Assembly: GCF_900176205.1 (NCBI RefSeq)
Contig: NZ_LT859959.1
Coordinates: forward strand, 2,625,001-2,689,000
Source of the DNA: Bradyrhizobium sp. ORS 285
Lineage (GTDB): Bacteria; Pseudomonadota; Alphaproteobacteria; Rhizobiales; Xanthobacteraceae
DNA: 64,000 bases
Reading direction: 5' to 3'
Part shown: positions 34,720-42,209 of the stretch, piece after piece
How positions within the stretch are numbered: the first letter of the stretch is position 1
Layout: every line of letters starts with the position of its first letter
The notes under the pieces: model-generated
The model's input: the letters and a program-made list of their open reading frames with translations, nothing else
Databases searched by the model: none
What the model was told of the DNA's origin: nothing
Made by a program: the position numbers and the translations under genes

Positions 34720-36279
34720 ATGTTGAAGATCATACATTCACTCGGTTTCATATGTGTCGTGGGGATGGGCTTTAGCCCGGCATTTGGGGCAGAACCCTTC
34801 ACGATTCAGGACGCCATCAATCAGGCGGTGAAGACAAACCCGGGCGTTGGCGAGGCGGCAGCAAACCGTCGCGCCACGGAATCGGAGCTTCGCCAACAGC
34901 AGGGAACCCTGCTCCCCCAGGTCCGGCTCGATGCGAGCGCCGGGCCTGAAATGCTCAAGCAATATGTCACGCCCGCGCCGAACAACAACGGTCGCTACCT
35001 GCGCGGCCGCGAGGCCAGCGTGGTCGTGCGCCAGCTGCTCTTCGATGGGTTTTCCTCCATCAACGAAGTGTGGCGACAGGCTGCGCGCGTGGACGCGGCT
35101 GCGTTCCGCGTGCTCGAGCGCACCGAGCTGATCGGGCTCGATGCCGCCGAGGCTTATGTGGACGTGGTGCGCTACACCACGCTGGTCGGCCTGGCCGAAA
35201 AGAATCTCAAGGTTCATCTCGAGCTGCGCAAGAACGTGCTGGCGCGCTTCCAGGGCGGCCGGGCAGGCGAGGGCGATACCCAGCAGGCCGAAGAGCGCGT
35301 CGCCGCAGCCCAGGCTGTGCTCGAGGAATTCCGTCTCAGCCTGGAAGTGGCGCGGGCGAAGTATCGCAAGGTCGTCGGTGTCGAGCCGTACAATCTGCGT
35401 TTCCCCGGCCGTCTGCCGGACCTCCCGCGGGACAAGGCTGAATCGCTCGACATCGCCTACAAGTTCAATCCGACGCTGCGCGCTGCCGCGGCGGACGTGA
35501 CGGCCGCCAAGCGTGGCTTCGATGCCACCACCGGCACCTTCCTGCCGACGGTCTCGCTCGAAGGTCGTGCGACCACCGGCAAGGAGTCGGTCACCTACAA
35601 CAACCGCTATGACGAGGTGAGCGGCAAGGTCGTGGCGTCCTGGGACATCTTTAACGGCGGCCAGAATTCGTGGCGCCGTGAGGAAGCTGCCCAGCGCATG
35701 ATCCAGGAGCAGCAGAAGCACGCCCGTCTGCAGCGCGATGCGCTGGAGTCGATCGACAAGGCTTGGGCAGCGCGGATCATCACCGCTGATCGTGTCGGGG
35801 CCCTGGTTCGTGACGTCGAGGCTGCCCGCCGCACCTTCGTCGCCTACAACAAGGAATACGAGCTCGGCCAGCGTACGCTGATCGACCTCCTGAACTCGCA
35901 GAACCAGTATTTCAACGCCAACGTGTCGCTGGTGTCGGCGCGCGGAGTCGTCGTGTTCGCGGACTATCAGCTGCTCGCCGCGATGGGGCAGATGCTGGCC
36001 TATCTGAAGACCGGCCATCCGCCGGAGACCGAACCGCTCGACGCATCCGGTGGCTTCATCGGCTATCGCCTGCCGCCGGTGCGACTGAGCGCGCCGTCGC
36101 CGGGACCGGAGCCGCTGAACGCTGCAGGTCCGGTGCCGATGTACGGCCAGGACGGTTCGGCGAAACAGCCTACGCCGATCACCTTCGGCGATCGCTGGGC
36201 GTCGAGCGATCCTGCGGACTCGCCGCTGTTCGTGACGTCGGGCAAATACGGCGGCTACGGCGGCCCGCTACCGAAGTAG
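34720..36279 (+). CDS. TolC-family outer membrane protein of type I secretion
   Basis: Outer membrane exit channel of 519 residues. A signal peptide (cut near FGA-EP) is followed by the two internally related OEP halves. Typical strands and helices include FTIQDAINQAVKTNPGVGEA, VVVRQLLFDGF and the matching WDIFNGGQNSWRREEA, then ELGQRTLIDLLNSQNQYF. The C-terminal 90 residues are a Pro/Gly-rich tail beyond the barrel. It lies upstream of the ABC and HlyD genes but is separated from them by a terminator. Best seen as the LapE/TolC partner for the giant adhesin. The ribosome-binding site is weak. Confidence 0.92.
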   Translation: MLKIIHSLGFICVVGMGFSPAFGAEPFTIQDAINQAVKTNPGVGEAAANRRATESELRQQQGTLLPQVRLDASAGPEMLKQYVTPAPNNNGRYLRGREASVVVRQLLFDGFSSINEVWRQAARVDAAAFRVLERTELIGLDAAEAYVDVVRYTTLVGLAEKNLKVHLELRKNVLARFQGGRAGEGDTQQAEERVAAAQAVLEEFRLSLEVARAKYRKVVGVEPYNLRFPGRLPDLPRDKAESLDIAYKFNPTLRAAAADVTAAKRGFDATTGTFLPTVSLEGRATTGKESVTYNNRYDEVSGKVVASWDIFNGGQNSWRREEAAQRMIQEQQKHARLQRDALESIDKAWAARIITADRVGALVRDVEAARRTFVAYNKEYELGQRTLIDLLNSQNQYFNANVSLVSARGVVVFADYQLLAAMGQMLAYLKTGHPPETEPLDASGGFIGYRLPPVRLSAPSPGPEPLNAAGPVPMYGQDGSAKQPTPITFGDRWASSDPADSPLFVTSGKYGGYGGPLPK

Positions 36280-36292
36280 TTAGATCAACTCG

Positions 36293-36321
36293 AAAGGCTG
36301 GTGCAGACCGCGCCAGCCTTT
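36293..36321 (+). terminator. rho-independent terminator after tolC-like gene
   Basis: Stem AAAGGCTGGTGC / GCGCCAGCCTTT (12 bases, one wobble) with a 5-base loop, then CTCGCTTTCG. The downstream T-run is poor but the stem is strong. Confidence 0.65.
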
Positions 36322-36431
36322 CTCGCTTTCGTATTTACTGTGCTGCGACATACTCACCCCATTACCGGCGAAAACCCCGAAAAACCTGGGGCGTAGCCAC
36401 AGAATTGGGCTAAACGACAATCATTAGCACA

Positions 36432-38729
36432 ATGCGCTGGGCGCAGGCGCGCGTTGCCTGGCTGGCCCGCTGGATTTTTGAGGCGTCGTTGAATATTCGT
36501 CCGACCAGATTTGAGCTGGAAGAGGCGCCCGTGCTGCCGCTGCCCAGCGTATCCGCACCGGCTTCTGATCCTCTCAGTGACAGTCTGCTCTATCTCGCGG
36601 CCCATCACGGCCGTGCGCTGAGCCGCAGCGCGCTGCTGTCGGGTTTGCCGCTCGACACCGGCGTGCTCACCGTCGGCCTGTACGATCGTGCTGCGCGGCG
36701 CGCCGGACTCGAGGCGCAGCTCGTCGAACGGCCGCTCAGCGAAATTCCCGCTTTGGTGCTGCCGTGCGTGCTGATGTTCCACGACGGCACCACCCGTATC
36801 CTGCTGACCATCGATGAGGCGGCCGGCCGCGTCACCATCGTCGACCCCTCGCACAATGAAGCCCCTGCCATCGAGCGCTTCGAGGCGGTTGCGGCCCGCT
36901 ATGTCGGCTTTGCCTATCTCGTGCGGCCTGCGGCGGTCGCCGATGCGCGCGTCGATGCCGCCGGCGAGGTGCCGAAGACGCATTGGTTCTGGTCCATCGT
37001 CAGCCGCTTCGGCGCGAATTACGGACACGTCGCGATCGCGGCCTTCATCGTCAACATCCTGGCGCTGGCCGCGCCGCTGTTCACGATGAGCGTCTACGAT
37101 CGCGTGATCCCGAACGGCGCCATCCCGTCGCTGGTGGCGCTCGGCATCGGGCTGGCGCTCGCCATCGGCTTCGACTTCCTGCTCAAGGTGGTGCGCAGCC
37201 GCATCATCGACATGACCGGCAAGAAGATCGACGTGGTGCTGGCCGCCAACATCTTCGAGCACGTGATGGCGCTAAAGATGGACAAGCGGCCGCCGTCGGT
37301 CGGCATCCTCGCCAACCAGATGCGCGACTTCGACTCGGTCCGCGAATTCTTCACCTCCGGCACCGTGGTGTCGGCGACCGACATGCTGTTCGCGGTCGTA
37401 TTCATCATCGTGCTGTTCGTCATCGCAGGCCCGATCGCCTGGATTCCGTTCTTGATGCTGCCGGTGATGATCGCGGTCGGCCTTCTGATCCAGCGGCCGC
37501 TCGACAAGGCGATGCGCAAGATGCAGGCGCAGTCGGCGGCGCGGCACGGCATCCTGGTGGAATCGCTGAACGGCATGGAGACCGTCCGCGCGGTGGCCGG
37601 CGAGAGCCGGGTGCAGACCGTCTGGGAGCGCTCGGTGGCGGCGCAGGCGCGCTCCAGCGAGGACGTGCAGTTCTGGGCCTCGATGGCGATGACGGCGGCG
37701 TCCGTCGCCAGTCAGCTCTGCAGCCTGCTGCTCGTGGTGGTCGGTGTGTTCCTGATCCTCGACGGCAAGCTCTCGGTCGGTGCGCTGGTCGCGGCCAACA
37801 TGCTGTCCGGCCGCGTGCTCGGCCCGATCGCCGGCATCGCCGGCCTGATGACGCGCTTCACCCAGACCACGTCGGCGCTGCGCTCGATCGACCGGCTGAT
37901 GTCGCTGGACCGCGAGCGCCCGCCGGAAAAGATCTACGTCGCGCGCGAGATCAAGCAGGGCCGCATCCAGTTCAAGAATGTCAGCTTCTCCTATCCGGGA
38001 AGCCAGGCCAAGGCGCTCGACAACGTCTCCTTCGACATCAAGCCCGGCGAGAAGATCGGCATCATCGGTCGCGTCGGCTCCGGCAAGACCACGGTTGGCC
38101 GTCTCGCCACCGCATTCTATCCGCCGACCGAAGGCTCGATCCTGATCGACGGCATCGACATCCAGCAATACGACCCGGCGGATCTGCGCGCCGGCATCGG
38201 TTTCGTCTTACAGGACACTGACCTGTTCTACGGCAAGCTGCGCGACAACATCACGCTCGGCCGTCCCGCGGCGACCGATGAGGAGGTGCTGGAGGCGGCG
38301 CGGCTCGCCGGCGTCGAGAGCTTCATCGCCGGCCATCCGCAGGGCTATGAGATGATGATCGCCGAGGGCGGTCGCAGCCTCTCGGGCGGGCAGAAGCAGG
38401 CCATCGGGCTCGCCCGCGTTCTCATCCGCAAGCCGCGCGTGCTGTTCCTCGACGAGCCGACTGCGCATTTCGACGTCCGCAGCGAGGGCGAATTCCTCGA
38501 GCGGCTGAGAGTTTTGGCCAAGGGCGACAAGGCCGGCGAGATGTCGATCATCGTCTCGACGCATCGGCCGTCGCTGCTGTCGCTGGTCGACCGCATCCTC
38601 GTGTTCGATTCCGGCAAGATCGTCGCCGATGGGCCGACCGCGCAGATCCTCACCATGCTGCGTCCGCAGCCGCCTGCGGCGGCGCAGAACGCGACGGCAG
38701 CGGTGAAGCCGGTGCAGGGCGCGAAGTAA
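36432..38729 (+). CDS. type I secretion ABC exporter (LapB-like)
   Basis: Inner-membrane exporter of 765 residues. Residues ~40-165 are a C39-like domain with no catalytic Cys (the expected position reads DPLSDSLLYLAAHHG), so it binds rather than cuts the substrate. Residues ~180-470 form the six-helix membrane domain. The ATPase domain has Walker A GRVGSGKTT, Q-loop VLQDTDLF, signature LSGGQKQ, Walker B VLFLDEPT and the switch His in STHRPS. This architecture is that of LapB/HlyB exporters for large RTX adhesins. The start is uncertain because no good ribosome-binding site is seen. The adaptor gene begins one base after the stop. Confidence 0.95.
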   Translation: MRWAQARVAWLARWIFEASLNIRPTRFELEEAPVLPLPSVSAPASDPLSDSLLYLAAHHGRALSRSALLSGLPLDTGVLTVGLYDRAARRAGLEAQLVERPLSEIPALVLPCVLMFHDGTTRILLTIDEAAGRVTIVDPSHNEAPAIERFEAVAARYVGFAYLVRPAAVADARVDAAGEVPKTHWFWSIVSRFGANYGHVAIAAFIVNILALAAPLFTMSVYDRVIPNGAIPSLVALGIGLALAIGFDFLLKVVRSRIIDMTGKKIDVVLAANIFEHVMALKMDKRPPSVGILANQMRDFDSVREFFTSGTVVSATDMLFAVVFIIVLFVIAGPIAWIPFLMLPVMIAVGLLIQRPLDKAMRKMQAQSAARHGILVESLNGMETVRAVAGESRVQTVWERSVAAQARSSEDVQFWASMAMTAASVASQLCSLLLVVVGVFLILDGKLSVGALVAANMLSGRVLGPIAGIAGLMTRFTQTTSALRSIDRLMSLDRERPPEKIYVAREIKQGRIQFKNVSFSYPGSQAKALDNVSFDIKPGEKIGIIGRVGSGKTTVGRLATAFYPPTEGSILIDGIDIQQYDPADLRAGIGFVLQDTDLFYGKLRDNITLGRPAATDEEVLEAARLAGVESFIAGHPQGYEMMIAEGGRSLSGGQKQAIGLARVLIRKPRVLFLDEPTAHFDVRSEGEFLERLRVLAKGDKAGEMSIIVSTHRPSLLSLVDRILVFDSGKIVADGPTAQILTMLRPQPPAAAQNATAAVKPVQGAK

Positions 38730-38730
38730 C

Positions 38731-40065
38731 ATGTCGCACAGTGATTTCGCCTTCTCCAACGACATCCGCGCGGCGATCGAGCTGCGCACGCCGAAGACGG
38801 CGCGGATGCTGCTGTTCGCCTCGCTCGGCCTGTTCTTCACCTTTTTGATCTGGGCGCATTTCGCCGTGCTCGACGAGGTCAAGCGCGGCAACGGCAAGGT
38901 CGTGCCGTCGCGCCAGACCCAGGTGGTGCAGTCGCTGGAAGGCGGCATCATCGCCGACCTGCTGGTGCAGGAGGGCGCGATCGTCGAGAAGGACCAGCCG
39001 CTGGCGCGGATCGAGGACACCAATTTCGCCTCGCAGTTCGGCGAGATTCGCGAGCGCCGCGGCGCGATGGCGGCGCGCGTCATCCGGCTCGCGGCGGAGA
39101 CCGAGGGCCGCAGCCCGGTCGTGTTTCCCGACGACCTCGTCGCCGACGCTCCGCGCGCGGTGCAGAGCGAGCGCGCCGTGTTCGACGCCCATGCCCGCAA
39201 GCTGGCGCAGGACATCGACGTCGTGCAGCAGCAGGAGCAGCAGAAGAGCAAGGAGATCGACGAGCTCCGGGCGACCGAGAAGCGCTTCTCGGAGACGCTC
39301 GCGCTGCTCAATCGCGAGCTCGGCCTGACCCGCAAGCTCTATGAGCAGAAGGTGGTGCCGGAGATCGAGATGCTGCGCGCCGACCGCCAGGCCACCGACA
39401 TGCGCGGCCAGCTCGCGGTCGTCCAAGCCAGCATCGTCAAGACGGAAGCCGCCGTGCAGGAAGCGCGGGCCCGCCGGCTGAACATCGTCACCGCCTTCCG
39501 CGCCCAGGCCGAGGACGACCTCGCCAAGTCCCGCGGCGATCTCGCCGTGCTCGACGAGAACATCAAGTCGGCCCAGGACCGCGTGCGGCGGACCGAGCTG
39601 CGCTCGCCGGTGCGTGGCATCGTCAATCGCGTCAACGTCACCACCATCGGTGCGGTCGTCGCGCCCGGCGCCAGCCTGATGGAGATCACGCCGCTCGACG
39701 ACACGCTGCTGGTGGAGGGCCGCATCCGGCCGCAGGACATCGCCTTCATCCGTCCCAACCATGAGGCGGTGGTCAAGCTCAGCGCCTATGATTCCTCGGT
39801 GTATGGCTCGCTGCACGGTCGCGTCGAGCGCATCAGCGCCGACACCATCACCGACGAGAAGGGCGACAAGAACGAGCGCGGCGAGACCTTCTATCGCGTG
39901 ATGGTGCGCACGGAGAAGAACCATCTCGGCACCGCGGAGCAGCCGCTTCCGATCATTCCGGGCATGGTCGCGACTGTGGAGATCCTGACCGGCAAGAAGT
40001 CGGTGCTGGACTATCTGGTCAAGCCGGCCCGCATGCTGCGCGATGAGGCGCTGCGCGAGCGCTGA
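38731..40065 (+). CDS. HlyD-family type I secretion adaptor (LapC-like)
   Basis: Periplasmic membrane-fusion protein of 444 residues that joins the ABC exporter to the TolC channel. A short cytoplasmic N-terminus leads to one membrane helix (about 26-46). Then come a split lipoyl domain (VVQSLEGGIIADLLVQEGAIVEKDQ ... ELRSPVRGIVNRVNV), a long coiled-coil hairpin (about 140-290) and a beta-barrel. The C-terminal IIPGMVATVEILTGKKSVLDYL is the classic HlyD ending. One base separates it from the exporter, so they are translated together. Confidence 0.96.
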   Translation: MSHSDFAFSNDIRAAIELRTPKTARMLLFASLGLFFTFLIWAHFAVLDEVKRGNGKVVPSRQTQVVQSLEGGIIADLLVQEGAIVEKDQPLARIEDTNFASQFGEIRERRGAMAARVIRLAAETEGRSPVVFPDDLVADAPRAVQSERAVFDAHARKLAQDIDVVQQQEQQKSKEIDELRATEKRFSETLALLNRELGLTRKLYEQKVVPEIEMLRADRQATDMRGQLAVVQASIVKTEAAVQEARARRLNIVTAFRAQAEDDLAKSRGDLAVLDENIKSAQDRVRRTELRSPVRGIVNRVNVTTIGAVVAPGASLMEITPLDDTLLVEGRIRPQDIAFIRPNHEAVVKLSAYDSSVYGSLHGRVERISADTITDEKGDKNERGETFYRVMVRTEKNHLGTAEQPLPIIPGMVATVEILTGKKSVLDYLVKPARMLRDEALRER

Positions 40066-40380
40066 GCGTGTCGCGCAAGCCGGCTGTGGCGGCCGATGGC
40101 CGCCAGGGCGGTCGGCAAGCGGTATCTGAGGACTTACCGGCTGCGGCGGTTCTTTTGCATGTCGCTGCGCTCCCGTGGGGCAACGGCGTCCCGAAAATAC
40201 CTACAATTTGATACGGTCTGGTGCGGCGCTGTTAGTCGCATCGGCAAACATGGCCGCCCCGATCAGCCCCGTTTAACCGGCCCGAAGCAGCGCCGGCTCT
40301 ATCCCTGATCCCCATAACGACCGGGACAGGGACCGACACGAGATGTCGGCCGATGCCCCGGAGCATACGGGGCGTCAGTG
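40066..40380 (+). other. intergenic leader with three hairpins before the LapG-like gene
   Basis: A 315-base gap. TGGCGGCC-GAT-GGCCGCCA (40087-40105) follows the hlyD-like stop but has no T-run. CCGACA-CGAGA-TGTCGG (40333-40349) and GCCCCG-GAGCATA-CGGGGC (40355-40373) lie directly before the protease gene. The last stem contains the probable ribosome-binding GGGG. No convincing gene; a 70-codon frame at 40096 has no start signal. Confidence 0.5.
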
Positions 40381-41364
40381 ATGTTGCGGATCGATCGGCC
40401 GCGGGGATTCCCGCGCGCGCTAGGGCTTGCGCTTGCCTTCTCGGTAGCGGCCGGCTGTGCCGGTGTCGCGTCCGCCGAGACGTCGGCTCGCAGAGACCAG
40501 CGGGGGATGGCCGAGCCAGCTCTGTCCGTGCCGCCGCCCGTCCGCTTCTTCACCATCAATTCCGTGCTCGCCAAGCATGACGGCCTGCGCCGCGCGGCCT
40601 CTGGACCGGTTGAAGTGGCGTCGACCGACGTGGCAACGCGCGCTGGGATCAGCAGCGACGCGCCGCAAGGACCCGCTCTGGCAGCGCCGAGCGACGAACC
40701 CTTCGGCTTGATGACCTTCCGCGCGCCCGAAGGCCTGTTGTGGATCAAATGGCGTGGTGTTCAGGGCGCGATGACCAGCGAGCGGCTCCCGGTCGAGCGG
40801 TGCAACGCCGATGACGCGCGCTGCTCGCCGTCGGAGCGCAGCTTCGTGGCGCTGAAGCGGCTGGCTGCTGCGGCCACCGACGCGCGCGTCCGCGCGGAGA
40901 TCGTCAATCGCGGCGTCAATCAAGCCGTGCGTTATGTCAGCGACGATCAACAGCACGGCTTGCCCGACGTCTGGAGCTCACCGTTGCAGACCCTGCGCAC
41001 CGGCCTCGGCGACTGCGAGGACTACGCCATCGCCAAATACGCCGTGCTGCTCGCAGCCGGAACGGCGGAAGCCGATCTCAAGCTGCTCCTGGTCCGCGAC
41101 CTCGCCGTGCGCCAGGACCACGCGGTTCTCGCTGTGCGGATCGACGGCAAATGGCTGGTGCTCGACAATCGCCGTGCCGCCTTGATGGAAGGCCGCGATC
41201 TGCAGTCCTTCATGCCGCTGTTTGCGATCGATCATCGCGGCGTCAGCCTATTTGCTGCGCCCTATGCCGAGCGGCTGCACCACGAGAGCGAGAGCGATCT
41301 TGCGCCGGCTGCCGAGGCGGAGAGTGGTGGTAGTTGGGGGCAGGGTCCGCCGCTCTTGCTTTAA
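40381..41364 (+). CDS. LapG-like periplasmic cysteine protease (BTLCP family)
   Basis: A 327-residue transglutaminase-like cysteine peptidase. The N-terminus is a signal peptide (cut near ASA-ET). The catalytic triad is visible as C212 (GLGDCEDYAIAKY), H247 (RQDHAVLAVR) and D262 (LVLDNRRAAL), matching the order and spacing of LapG. In Pseudomonas, LapG cuts the N-terminus of the adhesin LapA at an Ala-Ala bond and releases it. The position here, between the secretion genes and a giant adhesin, supports that role. It is longer than classical LapG, with a variable segment before the core. ATG at 40381 is preferred to GTG at 40378. Confidence 0.88.
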   Translation: MLRIDRPRGFPRALGLALAFSVAAGCAGVASAETSARRDQRGMAEPALSVPPPVRFFTINSVLAKHDGLRRAASGPVEVASTDVATRAGISSDAPQGPALAAPSDEPFGLMTFRAPEGLLWIKWRGVQGAMTSERLPVERCNADDARCSPSERSFVALKRLAAAATDARVRAEIVNRGVNQAVRYVSDDQQHGLPDVWSSPLQTLRTGLGDCEDYAIAKYAVLLAAGTAEADLKLLLVRDLAVRQDHAVLAVRIDGKWLVLDNRRAALMEGRDLQSFMPLFAIDHRGVSLFAAPYAERLHHESESDLAPAAEAESGGSWGQGPPLLL

Positions 41365-41446
41365 ACTGCGCGGACATGGCGGCTTGTGGAAGAGGCGATT
41401 TGCGGTCTTAATGCGCGCGGGGAAGCTGGCGAGCAGAGGGATAGCA

Positions 41447-41797
41447 GTGAAGATCAAGCAACTCATGATTTCCGGGGCAGTGACCCTGTCGGCACTCGGT
41501 GGATTCGTCGGTAGCGCAAAGGCGCATGATCTCATGCTGCCTGGTGCGGCCTTCGCGATCTCCTGCGACAATGGCGGCTCCTACGTGCTGCGCTCTCGTC
41601 CCGTGCTCGCGCCGGGACAAATCGTCACAGGCGAGCTGCGCCTCAGTCCGCGTCACGCGATTCCGGTCCGCTTGATCCCGATGGGCGATGGTTACCGTTA
41701 TGCCGGCCGCGGTGTGTGGCTCGACGGCATCAATGACCAGGCTTTGTTGTACCTGCACAAGTACCAGCCGATCCCCTGCGTCGTCAGCCGTATCTGA
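41447..41797 (+). CDS. small secreted protein between protease and adhesin
   Basis: A 116-residue exported protein. GTG at 41447 was chosen because AGAGGGATA precedes it and it gives a signal peptide ending SAKA-HD; ATG at 41411 is an alternative. The mature chain has two cysteines (AISCDNGG and PIPCVVSRI) that could form a disulfide, and short beta-type segments. No family recognised. It could be an accessory factor of the secretion system, but only position supports this. Confidence 0.65.
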   Translation: MKIKQLMISGAVTLSALGGFVGSAKAHDLMLPGAAFAISCDNGGSYVLRSRPVLAPGQIVTGELRLSPRHAIPVRLIPMGDGYRYAGRGVWLDGINDQALLYLHKYQPIPCVVSRI

Positions 41798-42044
41798 CTC
41801 CGCGCGCATTTTCAGCATTTCAGAAGAATAACCTGCGCCTGCCGCAAATAATTTGCGGCGGGCGAGTTCCATTTGGTCGATTTTGAGGCGTTGCCGCCAC
41901 ATTCGCGCGATGCGCGTATTGCCGCGCTCAAGTATAGATCTTGCGAATACTGGTCGGGTTCGCCGCGTCTATACAGACTAGCGGCGATCTATTCTTGATG
42001 CCCGCGCCGCATCCCCCGCAGTCGTAAAGCATACTCGCTAACCG

Positions 42045-42060
42045 GTTTACCTTGGTAAAC
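42045..42060. promoter_or_regulatory. 16-base palindrome in adhesin promoter region
   Basis: GTTTACC and GGTAAAC are perfect arms around TT, about 150 bases before the preferred start codon. Candidate operator; factor unknown. Confidence 0.4.
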
Positions 42061-42132
42061 GCGGCTGCACTTGACTGCATTTACCCAAAGTCCCTAAAGT
42101 CGGGTTAAGAGACCTCGGTAATATTGACCCGA

Positions 42133-42156
42133 ATTAAACTTTAATAATAGTTTAAT
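42133..42156. promoter_or_regulatory. inverted repeat containing TTAA-N7-TTAA (CtrA-like)
   Basis: Perfect 8-base arms ATTAAACT and AGTTTAAT flank TTAATAAT. Within it, TTAA (42141-42144) and TTAA (42152-42155) are seven bases apart, the CtrA spacing; another TTAA lies at 42134-42137. AT-richness makes chance more likely here than at 13852. Confidence 0.4.
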
Positions 42157-42209
42157 CGCAGAAAATGGGAGCGCCACCAAAGGCGCCCCGCATTTGGAGA
42201 TTGTGGCGC

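Larger units (their letters stand above)
41798..42209 (+). other. long AT-rich leader/promoter region of the adhesin gene
   Basis: About 410 bases without a gene, noticeably more AT-rich than the surroundings near its end. It holds the perfect inverted repeat GTTTACC-TT-GGTAAAC (42045-42060), then a TTAA-rich block with a larger inverted repeat (42133-42156). These are candidate regulator sites for a gene that is very costly to express. Confidence 0.5.

Noticed and set aside
40087..40105. Hairpin as terminator of the exporter operon
   Set aside because: Strong stem but followed by GGGCGG with no T-run, so intrinsic termination is not supported.
40096..40308. 70-codon frame between hlyD-like and protease genes
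   Set aside because: No ribosome-binding site, no signal or motif, and it overlaps hairpins; probably non-coding.
33313..42165. Genomic island inserted at tRNA-Tyr carrying the secretion genes
   Set aside because: No integrase and no second copy of the tRNA 3' end seen in the window; only an IS is next to the tRNA. Base composition looks ordinary.
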